NCBI RefSeq assembly: GCF_023091745.1 | Contig: NC_068910.1 | Span: 4,872,272-4,936,271 of the forward strand | DNA length: 64,000 bases | Origin: Budorcas taxicolor | Lineage: Eukaryota; Chordata; Mammalia; Artiodactyla; Bovidae | Reading direction: 5' to 3' | In this document: positions 54,728-64,000 of the stretch, piece by piece | Layout: each line of letters opens with the position of its first letter | How positions within the stretch are numbered: the stretch's first letter is position 1 | The notes under the pieces: model-generated | What the model was told of the DNA's origin: nothing | Seen by the model: the letters and a program-made list of their open reading frames with translations, nothing else | Databases searched by the model: none | Made by a program: the position numbers and the translations under genes

Positions 54728-55012
54728 TTGTTGTTGATCAGTCCCTCAGTCATGTCCGACTCTCTGCGACCCCATGGACTGCAGCACGCCAGGCCTCCCT
54801 GTCCATCACCGCCTCCGAGAGCTTGCTCAAAGTCACGTCCATCGAGTCGGTGATGCCATCCAAGCATCTCATCCTCTGTCACCCCCTTCTCCTCCTGCCC
54901 TCAGTCTTTCCCAGCATCAGGGTCTTTGCCAATGAGGTGGCTCTTCGCATCAGGTGGCCAAAGGACTGGCGCTTCAGCTTCAGCCGCTTCAGCATCAGTA
55001 GGGACACAGGAT
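54728..55012 (-). mobile_element. BovB LINE 3' end
   Basis: 'gttgttgttgatcagtccctc', 'ctgtccatcaccgcctccgag', 'atcctctgtcacccccttctc'. Only the terminal ~285 bp. Confidence 0.93.
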
Positions 55013-55300
55013 TTGCTCCTCGACTTCCTTCCAGTTTCTGATGGTGTATTTCTTACTGTGGAAGCCTTCCCACTTCTGGTAAGTCCAGCCCTCACCTTCC
55101 TTGGTATTTTCCTCACTCGCCCTGCCCTGTTTCTCCCCAGTGTACCTGACACACCACTCTCATTTCTTTGTTTACTACCAGATTCACGAGAATCTGTCTT
55201 CATGAGGCAGAGAGTACGTCTTCCTCCTTGCTGATCGCTGGTGGTCAGTGCGTAGTAGACACACAATAAACTGTGTTGGATGAGTGGGTGCAGGAAATAG
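55013..55300 (+). repeat. Probable L2 3' end
   Basis: Ends 'gtcagtgcgtagtagacacac', 'aataaactgtgttggatgagtg', the usual L2/MIR terminal text ('catagtaggtgctcaataaat'). A tempting exon-like segment at 55035-55078 lies inside (see rejected items). Confidence 0.5.
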
Positions 55301-56225
55301 TAAAAGCTATCATTTCACAAGTAGCAGAGTTATAAACATCATCTCTAAGGGAAGTGAATTTATGCTGATGCAGTTAGTGCAGTGAGGGGCCCGTACCAGG
55401 ATCAGAAGCCACTGGGTAAAGGGGAAATAGAGCTTTTAAATATTTACGCTTGACTCCTCCTCTGCAGTTCCAGCTCACATACCCAGCGGCCTTTCCGACA
55501 GTCCCTTTTGGATGTCTTAGCTCACACTACATACATCCCAGGTGGAATTCTTGATTCCTCCTGCTGCTGGTATAAATCTGGTCCTTCCAGAACTTCCCAG
55601 TTCAATTAATGACCACCCTTTACCTAGCTCAGGGCAAAAGCCAAGGCATCACTTTGGGTACCTGGCTTCCCTCTAGCCCCTACATGCAACCCACCAGAAC
55701 ATGACAGAAATGCCCAGGTGGCCACAAAGTTGTGTCCCCTTCTGCAGATGCGGAGTGGCTGCACACATCAGGACATTTCCTAGCACCCATCATTCGGGTG
55801 AGGCCACATGGCTCTCACTATGGAATATAAGCAGAATGATTCAAGTGGTAGCCATGCCCCTGAGTCCTTCTCTCTGCCTCCCGTCTCCATCTGTCCGCTG
55901 GAGGAGGAGCATCCTGAAAGGATTCTGGGTTGGCAGAGTCTCAGGGTGAGGATCCTGGGTCCCCGAGTCACCACCTGGAAGAGAAGCCGCCTGCTCTCCT
56001 AGAACCGCTCACCGTTCAGACCTCATGTGAAAAACCACCACATTTTTGGGCTCATTTGATTTAGTAGCTGGCATTACCTTAACTAGTGCATCTCTCTCCA
56101 AACATATCTCAGATCTGCTCACCTGTCTTCATCAATCTCTTATTTTAGTTGTAACCTCCAACCTCTCCCATCAGAAAGATTGCAGACCTGTCCTAACTTA
56201 GCCCCTCACTTCCGTCCCTGCCTGC
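55301..56225. other. Unassigned
   Basis: About 900 bp, C/T-rich in part, no confident family and no exon. Confidence 0.4.
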
Positions 56226-57010
56226 TACAGATTGTGCTCCCCTCCCCCAATACATATGTTGAGACTACTCCCCAGTGTGAAGGCATTTAGAGCGGGGGCC
56301 TTCCGGAGGTGATTAGGTCCTGAGAGGGAGCCTTCATTAATGGGGTTAGTGCTCATCTGTGGGACCCACGGGAGCTCCCCTGCCCTTTCTTCCATGTAAG
56401 TGTACAGCAAAAAGGGGCCCATCTAAGAAATAAGAAGCCAACGTTGCTCGTTGTTGTTCAGTTGCTCAGTCATGTCTGAGTCTTTGTGAACCCAGGCACT
56501 GCAACATGCCAGGCTTCTCTATGCTTCACTATCTCCCAGAGTTTGCTCAGACTCATGTCCATTGAGTCGTTGATGCCATCCAACCATCTCATCCTCTGTC
56601 ACCCCTTTCTCCTCCTGCCCTCAATCTTTCCCAGCATCAGGGTCTTTTCCAAAGAGTCAGTTCTTCACATCAGGTGGCCAAAGGATTGGAGCTTCAGCTT
56701 CAGCATCAGTCCTTCCAGTGAATATTCAGGGTTGATTTCCTTGAGGATAGACTGGTTTGATCTCCTTGCTGTCCAAGGGACTCTCAAGAGTCTTCTCCAA
56801 CACCACAATTCAAAAGCATTAATTCTTCAGCCTTCTTTATGGTCCAACTCTCCTATCCATACATGACTACTGGAAAAACCATAGCTTTGACTATACGAAC
56901 CTTTGTCGGCAAAGCCAGGCTTTGCAGACACCAAATATGCCAGTGCCTTGACTGTGGACTTCCCAGCCTCCAGCACTGTGAGATATCAATGTTTGTCATT
57001 TAAATCGCTC
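56226..57010 (+). repeat. MaLR-type LTR split by BovB
   Basis: Left part 56226-56448: 'caatacatatgttgagactac', 'ccggaggtgattaggtcctga', 'cttcattaatggggttagtg', 'cttccatgtaagtgtacagc'. Right part 56925-57010: 'cagacaccaaatatgccagtg', 'gacttcccagcctccagcac', 'tgtgagatatcaatgtttgtc'. Same family as 9575-9915, opposite strand. Solitary, non-coding. Confidence 0.8.
56450..56922 (-). mobile_element. BovB LINE 3' part inside LTR
   Basis: From 'cgttgttgttcagttgctcag' to 'acgaacctttgtcggcaaag'. AAGCCA occurs on both flanks and may be a short TSD. Diverged, RT C-terminal frame partly open. Confidence 0.93.
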
Positions 57011-57049
57011 CGCCTGGAAGGACTAAGACCCCCCTCTCCGTATAGTTTA

Positions 57050-57660
57050 CTCTCCACACAGCCATCAGAGAGACTTTTAAGAACCCAAATGATGTCACCC
57101 CAGTCAAACAGCTTCCCTTTGCATATGAGATAAAGTATGAATTCCTTACCATAGCCTGTCCACTTCCCCAGCTTCATCTCAAACCTGTCTTCTCCCTCAT
57201 TTTGGTCCAGCCAGCCAGGCCTTCACTCAGTTCTTCAAACAGGGCACACTTGCTCCTGCCCCAGAGCCTCTGCACTTGATATCCTTTCTGCTTGGAAGTG
57301 TTCCCCCCAGATCGTGGCATGACTGGCTTTCAGGTCTCAACTCAAATGTCACCTCCTCAGGGAAGTCCACCCTGATCACACCATCAGATTGATGCCATTC
57401 TGCTGCCACAGCAGGTCATTCTCTATTTCATTCCTTGTTTTATTTTCTTCATTGAACTCATCACTATTTTAAATGATCTCTTTTGAGTTAACTTACATGA
57501 CTCAGCTCAAGTTTCCTGGCTAACTGTCCTCTCCCCACCTCCCCCCCGAGCACCTCCCCATTAGAGTATAAGCTCCATGGGAGCCGGACCTTGTCTGTGT
57601 TATTGGCAGTCGAATCTTTAGTATCTCGAACAGTAAATGGCAAATGGAAGGTGCTCTAGA
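57050..57660 (+). repeat. L2 LINE 3' end
   Basis: 'tctcaactcaaatgtcacctc', 'ctcagggaagtccaccctgat', 'tagagtataagctccatggga', 'cttgtctgtgttattggcag'. Nearly the complete L2 3' consensus; the most convincing L2 in the window. Confidence 0.85.
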
Positions 57661-58345
57661 CAGAAGCAAGGGAAGAAAGGAGGGGAAGGCGGGGAGATGG
57701 AGGGGAGACAGGAAGATTTGCCCTGATCGGATCAAGGCTCCTCACAGCGCAACCCCAGATCCACACAAAGCTGCTGGCGAGGAGGTGGGCAGGGGAGGTA
57801 CAGGCCTGGGCAGCCTTTCTGAAGCAGGCTCAAAGGTGCAGAAATGACACCGCCTACCAACCAGGTCATCACTTTCCTGTTCCTGGGATGCTCTCTCTCC
57901 CTTTGGAAGGAAAAAAAAAATACCCTTGCCCTTTTTTGTCCCCCTCTGCACAGAAACCTCATTTATTTTTGACCCAAACCCACTTCCCCTGCTTCCAATA
58001 AGTACTGGAAAGGTTATAGTGCTTCCTCATCCGTGTAATTTAGAAGGATATGAAATTGTAACTACAGTATAAAGAAGATGCACTTTGTCCAAGATGACTA
58101 GTTATTTATACAAATCAAAGTCTTTAGAAATAGTTATGCATATTGTGGTGCCCTAAACACTAACACACAGTCAGCTTCTTGGGTGTTCCAGGGCTGCATG
58201 CGGTGGGGGCACATTGGGCTTTGAAACAGGACCCACTGTTATTGATTATGTGACTGTCCCAATGTATACAGATACTTAAAAAAAAAGCCCCATCAGCCCA
58301 AGCAAGTTTGACTTGGATTTTTAAAGCTGTCCTAAGTAATCAACT
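57661..58345. other. Unassigned
   Basis: G-rich at left, AT-rich at right (57960-58150); no recognised repeat. Confidence 0.4.
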
Positions 58346-58550
58346 GTAGGGGCTTCCCTGGAGACTCAGTTCAGTAAATAACTTGTCTGCCAACCCAGGT
58401 TCCATCCCTGGGTTGGGAAGATCCCCTGGTGAAGAAAATGGCAACCCACTCTAGTATTCTTGCCTGGGAAATCCCATGGTCAGAGGAGCCCAGTCGGCTA
58501 CAGTCCATGGGGTCGCAAAAAGTACGACATGACTTAGAACTAAACAAGAA
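58346..58550 (+). repeat. Bov-tA SINE
   Basis: 'ggggcttccctggagactcag', 'gttccatccctgggttggg', 'tggtcagaggagcccagtcgg', 'gacatgacttagaactaaac'. Confidence 0.93.
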
Positions 58551-58713
58551 CAGCAAGAATGTGATCAACTTGAAGGGTTGATCAGATGAATGACGAAGTG
58601 GATAAATACAGCCATTAAAGAAATTCAGTGTTTTTAAAAGTACTTCATAACTTTCAAAATCCGTTTTTTTTTTTTTTTTTTCCAGTTAAGGCTTTTTCTT
58701 TTTTGCTACTTTT

Positions 58714-60563
58714 CAGTTCAGTTCAGTTGCTCATCTTGTCCGACTCTTGCGACCCCATGAATTGCAGCACGCCAGGCCTCCCTGTCCATCACCAGCTCCC
58801 GGAGTTCACTCAGATTCACATCCATCGAGTCAGTGATGCCATCCAGCCATCTCATCCTCTGTTGTCCCCTTCTCCTCCTGCCCCCAATCCCTCCCCACAT
58901 CAGAGTCTTTTCCAATGAGTCAACTCTTCGCATGAGGTGGCCAAAGTACTGGAGTTTCAGCTAGAGCATCATTCCTTCCAAAGAAATCCCAGGGCTGATC
59001 TCCTTCAGAATGGACTGGTTGGATCTCCTTGCAGTCCAAGGGACTCTCAAGAGTCTTCTCCAACACCACAGCTCAAAAGCATCCATTCTTCGGCGCTCAG
59101 CCTTCTTCACAGTCCAACTCTCACATCCATACATGACCACTGGAAAAACCATAGCCTTCACTAGATGGACCTTAGTTGGCAAAGTAATGTCTCTGCTTCT
59201 GAATATGCTATCTAGGTTGGTCATAACTTTTCTTCCAAGGAGTAAGCGTCTTTTAATTTCATGGCTGCAGTCACTATCCGCAGTGATTTTGGAGCCCCAA
59301 AAATAAAGTCTGACACTGTTTCCACTGTTTCCCTATCTATTTCCCATGAAGTGATGGGACCAGATGCCATGATCTTCGTTTTCTGAATGTTGAGCTTTAA
59401 GCCAACTTTTTCACTCTCCTCTTTCACTTTCATCAAGAGGCTTTTTAGTTTCTCTTCACTTTCTGCCATAAGGGTGGTGTCATCTGCATATCTGATGTGA
59501 TTGATATTTCTCCCAGCAATCTTGATTCCAGCTTGTGTTTCTTCCAGTCCAGCGTTTCTCACGATGTACTCTGCATCTAAGTTAAATAAGCAGGGTGACA
59601 ATATACAGCCTTGACGGACTCCTTTTCCTATTTGGAACCAGTCTGTTGTTCCATGTCCAGTTCTAACCGTTGCTTCCTGACCTGCATACAGATTTCCCAA
59701 GAGGCAGGTCAGGTGGTCAGGTATTCCCATCTCTCACAGAATTTTCCACAGTTTATTGTGATCCACACAGTCAAAGGCTTTGGCATAGTCAATAAAGCAG
59801 AAATAGATGTTTTTCTGGAACTCTCTTGCTTTTTCCATGATCCAGCAGATGTTGGCAATTTGATCTCTGGTTCCTCTGCCTTTTCTAAATCCACCTTGAA
59901 CATCTGGAAGTTCATGGTTCATGTACTGTTGAAACCTGAGTTAGAGAATTTTGAGCATGACTCTACTATCATGTGAGATGAGTGCAATTGTGCGGTAGTT
60001 TGAGCATTCTTTGGCATTGCCTTTCTTTGGAATTGGAATGAAAACTGACCTTTTCCAGTCCTGTGGCCACTGCTGAGTTTTCCAAATTTGCTGGCATGTT
60101 GAATGCAGCACTTTCACAGCATCATCATTCAGAATTTGAAATAGCTCCACTGGAATTCCATCACCTCCACTAGCTTTTTTCGTAGTGATGCTTTCTAAGG
60201 CCCACTTGACTTCACATTCCAGGATGTCTGGCTCTAGATGAGTGATCACACCATTGTGATTATCTGGGTCATGAAGATCTTTTTTGTACAATTCTTCTGT
60301 GTATTCTTGCCACCTCTTCTTAATATCTTCTGCTTCTGTTAGGTCCAGACCATTTCTGTCCTTTATTGAGCCCATCTTTGCATGAAATGTTCCCTTGGTA
60401 TCTCTCATTTTCTTGAAGAGATCTCTAGTCTTTCCCATTCTGTTGTTTTCCTCTATTTCTTTGCATTGATCGCTGAAGAAGGCTTTCTGATCTCTTCTTG
60501 CTATTCTTTGGAACTCTGCATTCAGATATGTTTCCTTTTCTCCTTTGCTTTTCACTTTTCTTC
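58714..60563 (-). mobile_element. BovB LINE, 1.85 kb, 5' truncated, with TSD, inside L1
   Basis: TSD TTTGCTACTTTT at 58702-58713 and 60564-60575, extendable leftwards with one mismatch. Best-preserved BovB here. Minus-strand frames 59941-60555 (204 codons, linker and start of RT), 59734-59922, 59221-59730 (169 codons, RYADDTTL box near 59483) and 58961-59224 (YGCESW-type C-terminal part) cover the RT with few frameshifts. The endonuclease domain at the N-terminus is missing, so it cannot move by itself. Confidence 0.97.
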
Positions 60564-60898
60564 TTTGCTACTTTTACTGAGATGTAATTGACATAGGGCA
60601 CTAAGTCTCAGGTGTATAGCAGAGTGCCTTGATTTACATATACTGTGAAATGATTACCACAATGAATGTGGTTAACATCCATCATCTCGAATAGATTTTT
60701 CAAAAAGGAAAAAAGTGTGGGTTTCTTTAGACTCACGATGAGAACTCTTGGAATTGACTCCCTTGACAACTCTCAAATACACCACACAGCCATGTGAATT
60801 ACGCTGATGATGCTGCGGGCATTGCGTTGCTAGTACTCACATGTCTCATAACTGGAAGTTTGTACCTTTTGACCACCTTCATGCAGGCCCCCATCTCC

Positions 60899-60920
60899 TC
60901 CCCCCCCCCCCCCCCCCCCC
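60899..60920. repeat. Poly(C) tract
   Basis: About 22 C residues inside the L1 remnant, followed by GCCCCGCC. Confidence 0.9.
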
Positions 60921-61054
60921 GCCCCGCCACCTCTGCTAACCACACATCTGATCTCTTTTTAATGAGTTTGGTTTCTTTCTTTCTTCTTCCTTTTTTAAGT
61001 AGATTCCCCATATAAGGATTTCATACCATATCTATCTTTGTCTGTCCGTGTACA

Positions 61055-61210
61055 TCTTATAAGAACCTTCTAAGTAGGATTGCTCCCTGATATGTAGGTG
61101 AGAAAATGAAAGGGTGAGCAGGGTCCATGTTTGTGTTCAGTATCACACAGTTAGAAAACGGTAGGACCAAGGTTTGAACTCTGGTCTGTCTGATGCCTCA
61201 GTCTCAGCTA
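61055..61210 (-). repeat. MIR SINE
   Basis: 'gatatgtaggtgagaaaatga', 'tatcacacagttagaaaacgg' and 'aaggtttgaactctggtctg' are antisense MIR landmarks. Confidence 0.72.
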
Positions 61211-62154
61211 TTCTTGTGTGCCAACGGCTTCTCCATCCTCTGACAATGTTGAAACTGATGTTAGGACCCTAGTAAATTCCACCCTCAGAAGAAAAACCCA
61301 GGCTTCTTTTTGGTGAAGGTTCTCAACTCAAATGATTCTCCATCTGACAGGCAGGTAGTTAACTGTGGCCAAGCTCTGGCTGGCCTCGAATCCAGCATCT
61401 ACAACATTCTTTTCTATGGAAAATAGCTCTTATTATCTCTGGCCCCAGCCCGCCAAAGTCTGTCTCGAAGCAAGACAGCAAGAATAGATTGCCAAGCAGA
61501 ACTGTTCTTATAGTATTGGAAGGAAAATTCGCCGTGTGAGGACAAATCCAATCTCTGGATCAGTGTTAAACATCACTCAGCGATCAAGGGCTGAGCAATT
61601 GTTCTGGCCATAAAGCTGGTCTTGTTTAAGGGGATCCATGCTCTGAAAAAAAGTGACATGCAGAAGAAAGCTCACCACTGACTCCTTGACAGGTTTCACA
61701 GGGTACCTCCCCCGATCCTGGAACACAACTCTCCCTCGAATCCCACGTGGGGCTCGGGGCTCAGGTTCCTACCTCTTACAACGGCCCCGCCGCTGGACTC
61801 CACCCAGGTGCGTGGTGGGTAAAATCCCTGCTGGGTCATGGTGGAGGTGAGGCTCACTTCTGAGGGGCTCTCAGAAGGGACAGAAGAAAGGGGACTGAGT
61901 GCTGACTTCGTGGCCGGCACTGTTAGGGACCTTCACATGCAGCTGCCTGGAAAATGCGCAAGTGTTTTCACCGTTCATAGCTCTGTTAGTTCCCGTGTTC
62001 TGATCCTAAGACCATAGCTCTGAAATCCGGGCAAGCAGCTCTGGGTGTGAGTTCTGACTGCCCGCCCCAGAATGATGGTGCAACGAGGGCAGTGTATTCA
62101 CAACTGTGGCCCCAGTGCCTCCAGCCGTGCCTCCAGCCCTGCCTCCTCACACAC
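61211..62154. other. Unassigned, about 950 bp
   Basis: No recognised repeat, exon or RNA. Confidence 0.4.
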
Positions 62155-62280
62155 AGGAGGATCTCAATACTTGTCTGTTAAGTTGAATTACCCCTGTGCC
62201 GCTTACTTAGCCTCTTTAAGGCTTCTGTCTCCTCATCGGTAAAGGTAGGAAAAATAAAACCTAGATCTTAGGCTTTCAGT
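62155..62280 (+). repeat. MIR fragment
   Basis: 'gccgcttacttagcctcttta', 'ctgtctcctcatcggtaaagg' follow plus-strand MIR. Confidence 0.65.
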
Positions 62281-62284
62281 TGTA

Positions 62285-62500
62285 CTTTACATGGTGAGAT
62301 TGCTGTAGATGCATATACAGTTGTAAGAAATAACATGTAGAGACTCCAGGAGTCCTCTTCCCAGGTGGTAGCGCCTTGCAAAGAGACAGCACAATGTCAC
62401 GACCAGGAGGTCGACACTGATCAACCCATTGATCCTATAGGATTTCCCTTCCAGGATTTTTACGTGGATTAAGTGCAACTCTGTAGGCATCATGTTTAGC
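62285..62500 (-). repeat. L1M fragment, antisense
   Basis: 'cagttgtaagaaataacatg', 'gtagcgccttgcaaagagac', 'cacaatgtcacgaccaggag' correspond to old L1 antisense 3'-region text. Confidence 0.6.
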
Positions 62501-62524
62501 GGAGCATGTGCTTCCCGTAAACGT

Positions 62525-62600
62525 TTGGTGCAGATTTTAACTTAGCAGGTCTTGGGGAGCCTGAGAATCTGTGTTACCAGTCACCTCCCAGGGGGAGTCT
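62525..62600 (+). repeat. MER5-like fragment
   Basis: 'agcaggtcttggggagcctg', 'agaatctgtgttaccagtca' resembles the middle of a hAT-Charlie MITE. Confidence 0.45.
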
Positions 62601-63066
62601 GCTGTGTGATTGGCTAAGCATGTAGACTCCAGAGTCCAGACTGTTGCTGTTTAGTTACTCAGCTGTGTCCAAATCTTTGCGACCCCATGGACTGTAGCCC
62701 GCCAGGCTCCTCTGTCCATGGGAATTCTCCAGGCAAGAACACTGGAGTGGGCTGCCATCTTCCTGACCCAAGGGGCAAACCTGTGTCTCCTGCATTGGAC
62801 GCAGCCTCTTAACTGCTGAGCCACCTGGGAAGCCCCCAGAATCAGACTGCCAGGGTTGAATTCTCGTGGCATCTTTATCATCTTTAGGACCTCAGACAAG
62901 TTATTTAACCTCTCTATGCGTGGGTTTCTTCTTTTACTTCATGTGGGTATTTCTGATCCCTACCTCATAGGGTTGTTGTGAAGCTTAAATGAGAAAATGG
63001 TCTGAAAGCACTTAGAACAGTGCCTGGGCCAGAGCAAGTGCTCATTAAGTGTTAGGTATCATTATC
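62601..63066 (+). repeat. MIR SINE split by Bov-tA
   Basis: 62601-62643 ('taagcatgtagactccagag') and 62843-63066 ('tcagactgccagggttgaat', 'gacaagttatttaacctctc', 'gggttgttgtgaagcttaaat', 'tagaacagtgcctgggccag'). Very typical plus-strand MIR. Confidence 0.9.
62644..62842 (-). repeat. Bov-tA SINE with short TSD, inside MIR
   Basis: 'tgctgtttagttactcagctg', 'gaccccatggactgtagccc', 'caaacctgtgtctcctgcattgg' shortened head, 'ctgagccacctgggaagcc'. CAGACTG at 62637-62643 and 62843-62849 is the likely TSD. Confidence 0.93.
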
Positions 63067-63273
63067 GTTCTGTGGCTTTCCAAATGGCACTAGTGGTAAA
63101 GAACCTGCCTGCCAATGCAGGAGGTGTAAGAGATGCGGCTTCGATCTCTGGCTTGGGAAGATCCCCTGAAGTAGGGCATGGCATGGCAACTCACTCCAGT
63201 ATTCTTGCCTGGAGAATCCCATGGACAGAGGTCACAAGAAGCTGGACATGACTAAAACAACTTAGCATGTAGC
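63067..63273 (+). repeat. Bov-tA SINE with TSD
   Basis: 'ggctttccaaatggcactag', 'tggcttgggaagatcccctg', 'gcctggagaatcccatggac', 'ctaaaacaacttagcatgtag'. TSD ATCATTATC at 63058-63066 and 63274-63282; it landed in the MIR tail. Confidence 0.94.
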
Positions 63274-63282
63274 ATCATTATC

Positions 63283-64000
63283 ATCTTAGATTCTTTCTTA
63301 TTCTATATACTCTCTCTTTGAAATAAGATGATTGGGGTTTTTCCAATGGTTACTTAGGCCCCCGGAAAAGTAGAAATTTACCTATTTTCTATGAGAAAAG
63401 AGAAGATATTGCTAGAAGGGATTTGTAGAGCTCTTCTAGGCCAAAAATGGTGAATGTCTGATTCCCGAGTTTTTCTTCCCCACCCACAGCAGACATTACT
63501 AATCAATCTTGACATTCTTTCTTCATTGAACCTCAACAATGGCTTCAGAAGCCTTCTTAAGGGAGGGCTCCCGGCACAGCTGGTGCTCAAGAAGAAACCT
63601 GTCTGCCAAAACTGCTGTGGTCTAAGCTCCTCCCAGTAGTGGAGGTTTAGCCCCAGGGCTACAACCTGACTTCCAAGGGCTCACACTGTCACCTAGAGAC
63701 GAGTCTGAACTAGAACCCACATCCGGGCTCTCGGCGGAACAAGATGGAGTGAAGGCAAGAAAGGAAGACCAGGAGAGATCATGAGAGCGCAGGAGAGGCG
63801 AAGCAACCACGGGTGAGAAAGACTTTCTTCACAGACAGGTCAGTGCATGGAAAAGAACCGTAAGAGCCTCTGTTCACTGTGGCCATTTCAGACTGGCAGC
63901 CACTGGCATTTCCCTTGTTGCCCCATAAAGTATGACGTTGGAGGACACAGTGAAAAAATGAACGACTTATTGGGAAGGTAGTGTGCAAACGAAAGCTGTC
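63283..64000. other. Unassigned, window end
   Basis: About 700 bp with no recognised repeat beyond the MIR remnant at its left edge; short frames only. Confidence 0.4.

Larger units (their letters stand above)
58660..61020 (-). mobile_element. L1M 3' end, antisense, split by BovB
   Basis: T-tract (about 58663-58681, L1 poly(A) in antisense), 58682-58713, then after the BovB 60576-61020 ('actgagatgtaattgacatag', 'atgattaccacaatgaatgtg', 'gttaacatccatcatctcg'). The L1 text is continuous across the insertion. Confidence 0.82.

Noticed and set aside
55035..55078. Exon-like segment with a good acceptor and perfect GTAAGT donor
   Set aside because: Open in two frames, only 44 bp, lies between a BovB end and an L2 end, and no partner exon was found.
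1..64000. CRISPR arrays, bacterial operons, rRNA or snRNA genes
   Set aside because: Periodic repeats are only microsatellites; no U1, U6, 7SK or 5S sequence was recognised, and the repeat content is wholly mammalian.

Overview
This is mammalian genomic DNA from a ruminant, most likely a bovid such as cattle, sheep or goat. The evidence is the repeat content: BovB (RTE-type) LINEs, their dependent SINEs Bov-tA and BOV-A2, cetartiodactyl CHR-type tRNA SINEs, and a bovine-type L1. These sit on an older placental background of L1M, L2, MIR, MaLR LTR and hAT-Charlie fragments. There are no bacterial-type genes, no operons and no CRISPR array. Almost every long ORF is a fragment of a BovB or L1 polyprotein or a chance ORF.

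Layout. From 1 to 9.2 kb the sequence is mostly low-repeat and moderately GC-rich. It holds the best evidence for a host gene: a 41-bp exon (7118-7158) that joins in frame to a terminal exon (8026 to about 8160) with a stop codon and an AATAAA signal. From 9.2 to 16.6 kb there are MIR, MaLR and SINE copies and a 2.1-kb plus-strand BovB with a clear 12-bp target-site duplication (TSD). From 16.6 to 18.9 kb an L1 3' part is split by two CHR SINEs, a Bov-A piece, an AT microsatellite and a BovB. From 18.9 to 28.6 kb there are a young-looking L1, BovB and Bov-tA copies, and long unassigned stretches. From 28.7 to 31.4 kb there are two opposed L1 pieces. From 31.4 to 41.7 kb there are MIR, CHR, Bov-tA, BOV-A2 and L2 copies in largely unique sequence, with a regulatory-motif cluster near 32.2 kb.

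From 41.8 to 42.96 kb there is a minus-strand processed pseudogene of METTL16. It is truncated at the 5' end and carries only the C-terminal part of the parent. From 43.27 to 47.6 kb an antisense L1 contains at least four younger insertions. From 47.6 to 64 kb there are three further large minus-strand BovB blocks (50.06, 56.45 and 58.71 kb) plus smaller pieces, a MaLR LTR, L2, MIR and Bov-tA copies, and unassigned sequence.

How the parts work together: there is no genetic system here. The window reads as the 3' end of one host gene followed by intergenic or intronic DNA shaped by waves of retroposition. BovB RT and endonuclease probably mobilised the Bov-tA and BOV-A2 copies. L1 machinery probably made the METTL16 retrocopy and the CHR copies. 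Repeat family names come from recall of consensus sequences rather than a database search. Boundaries without a stated TSD are good to roughly 10-30 bp.
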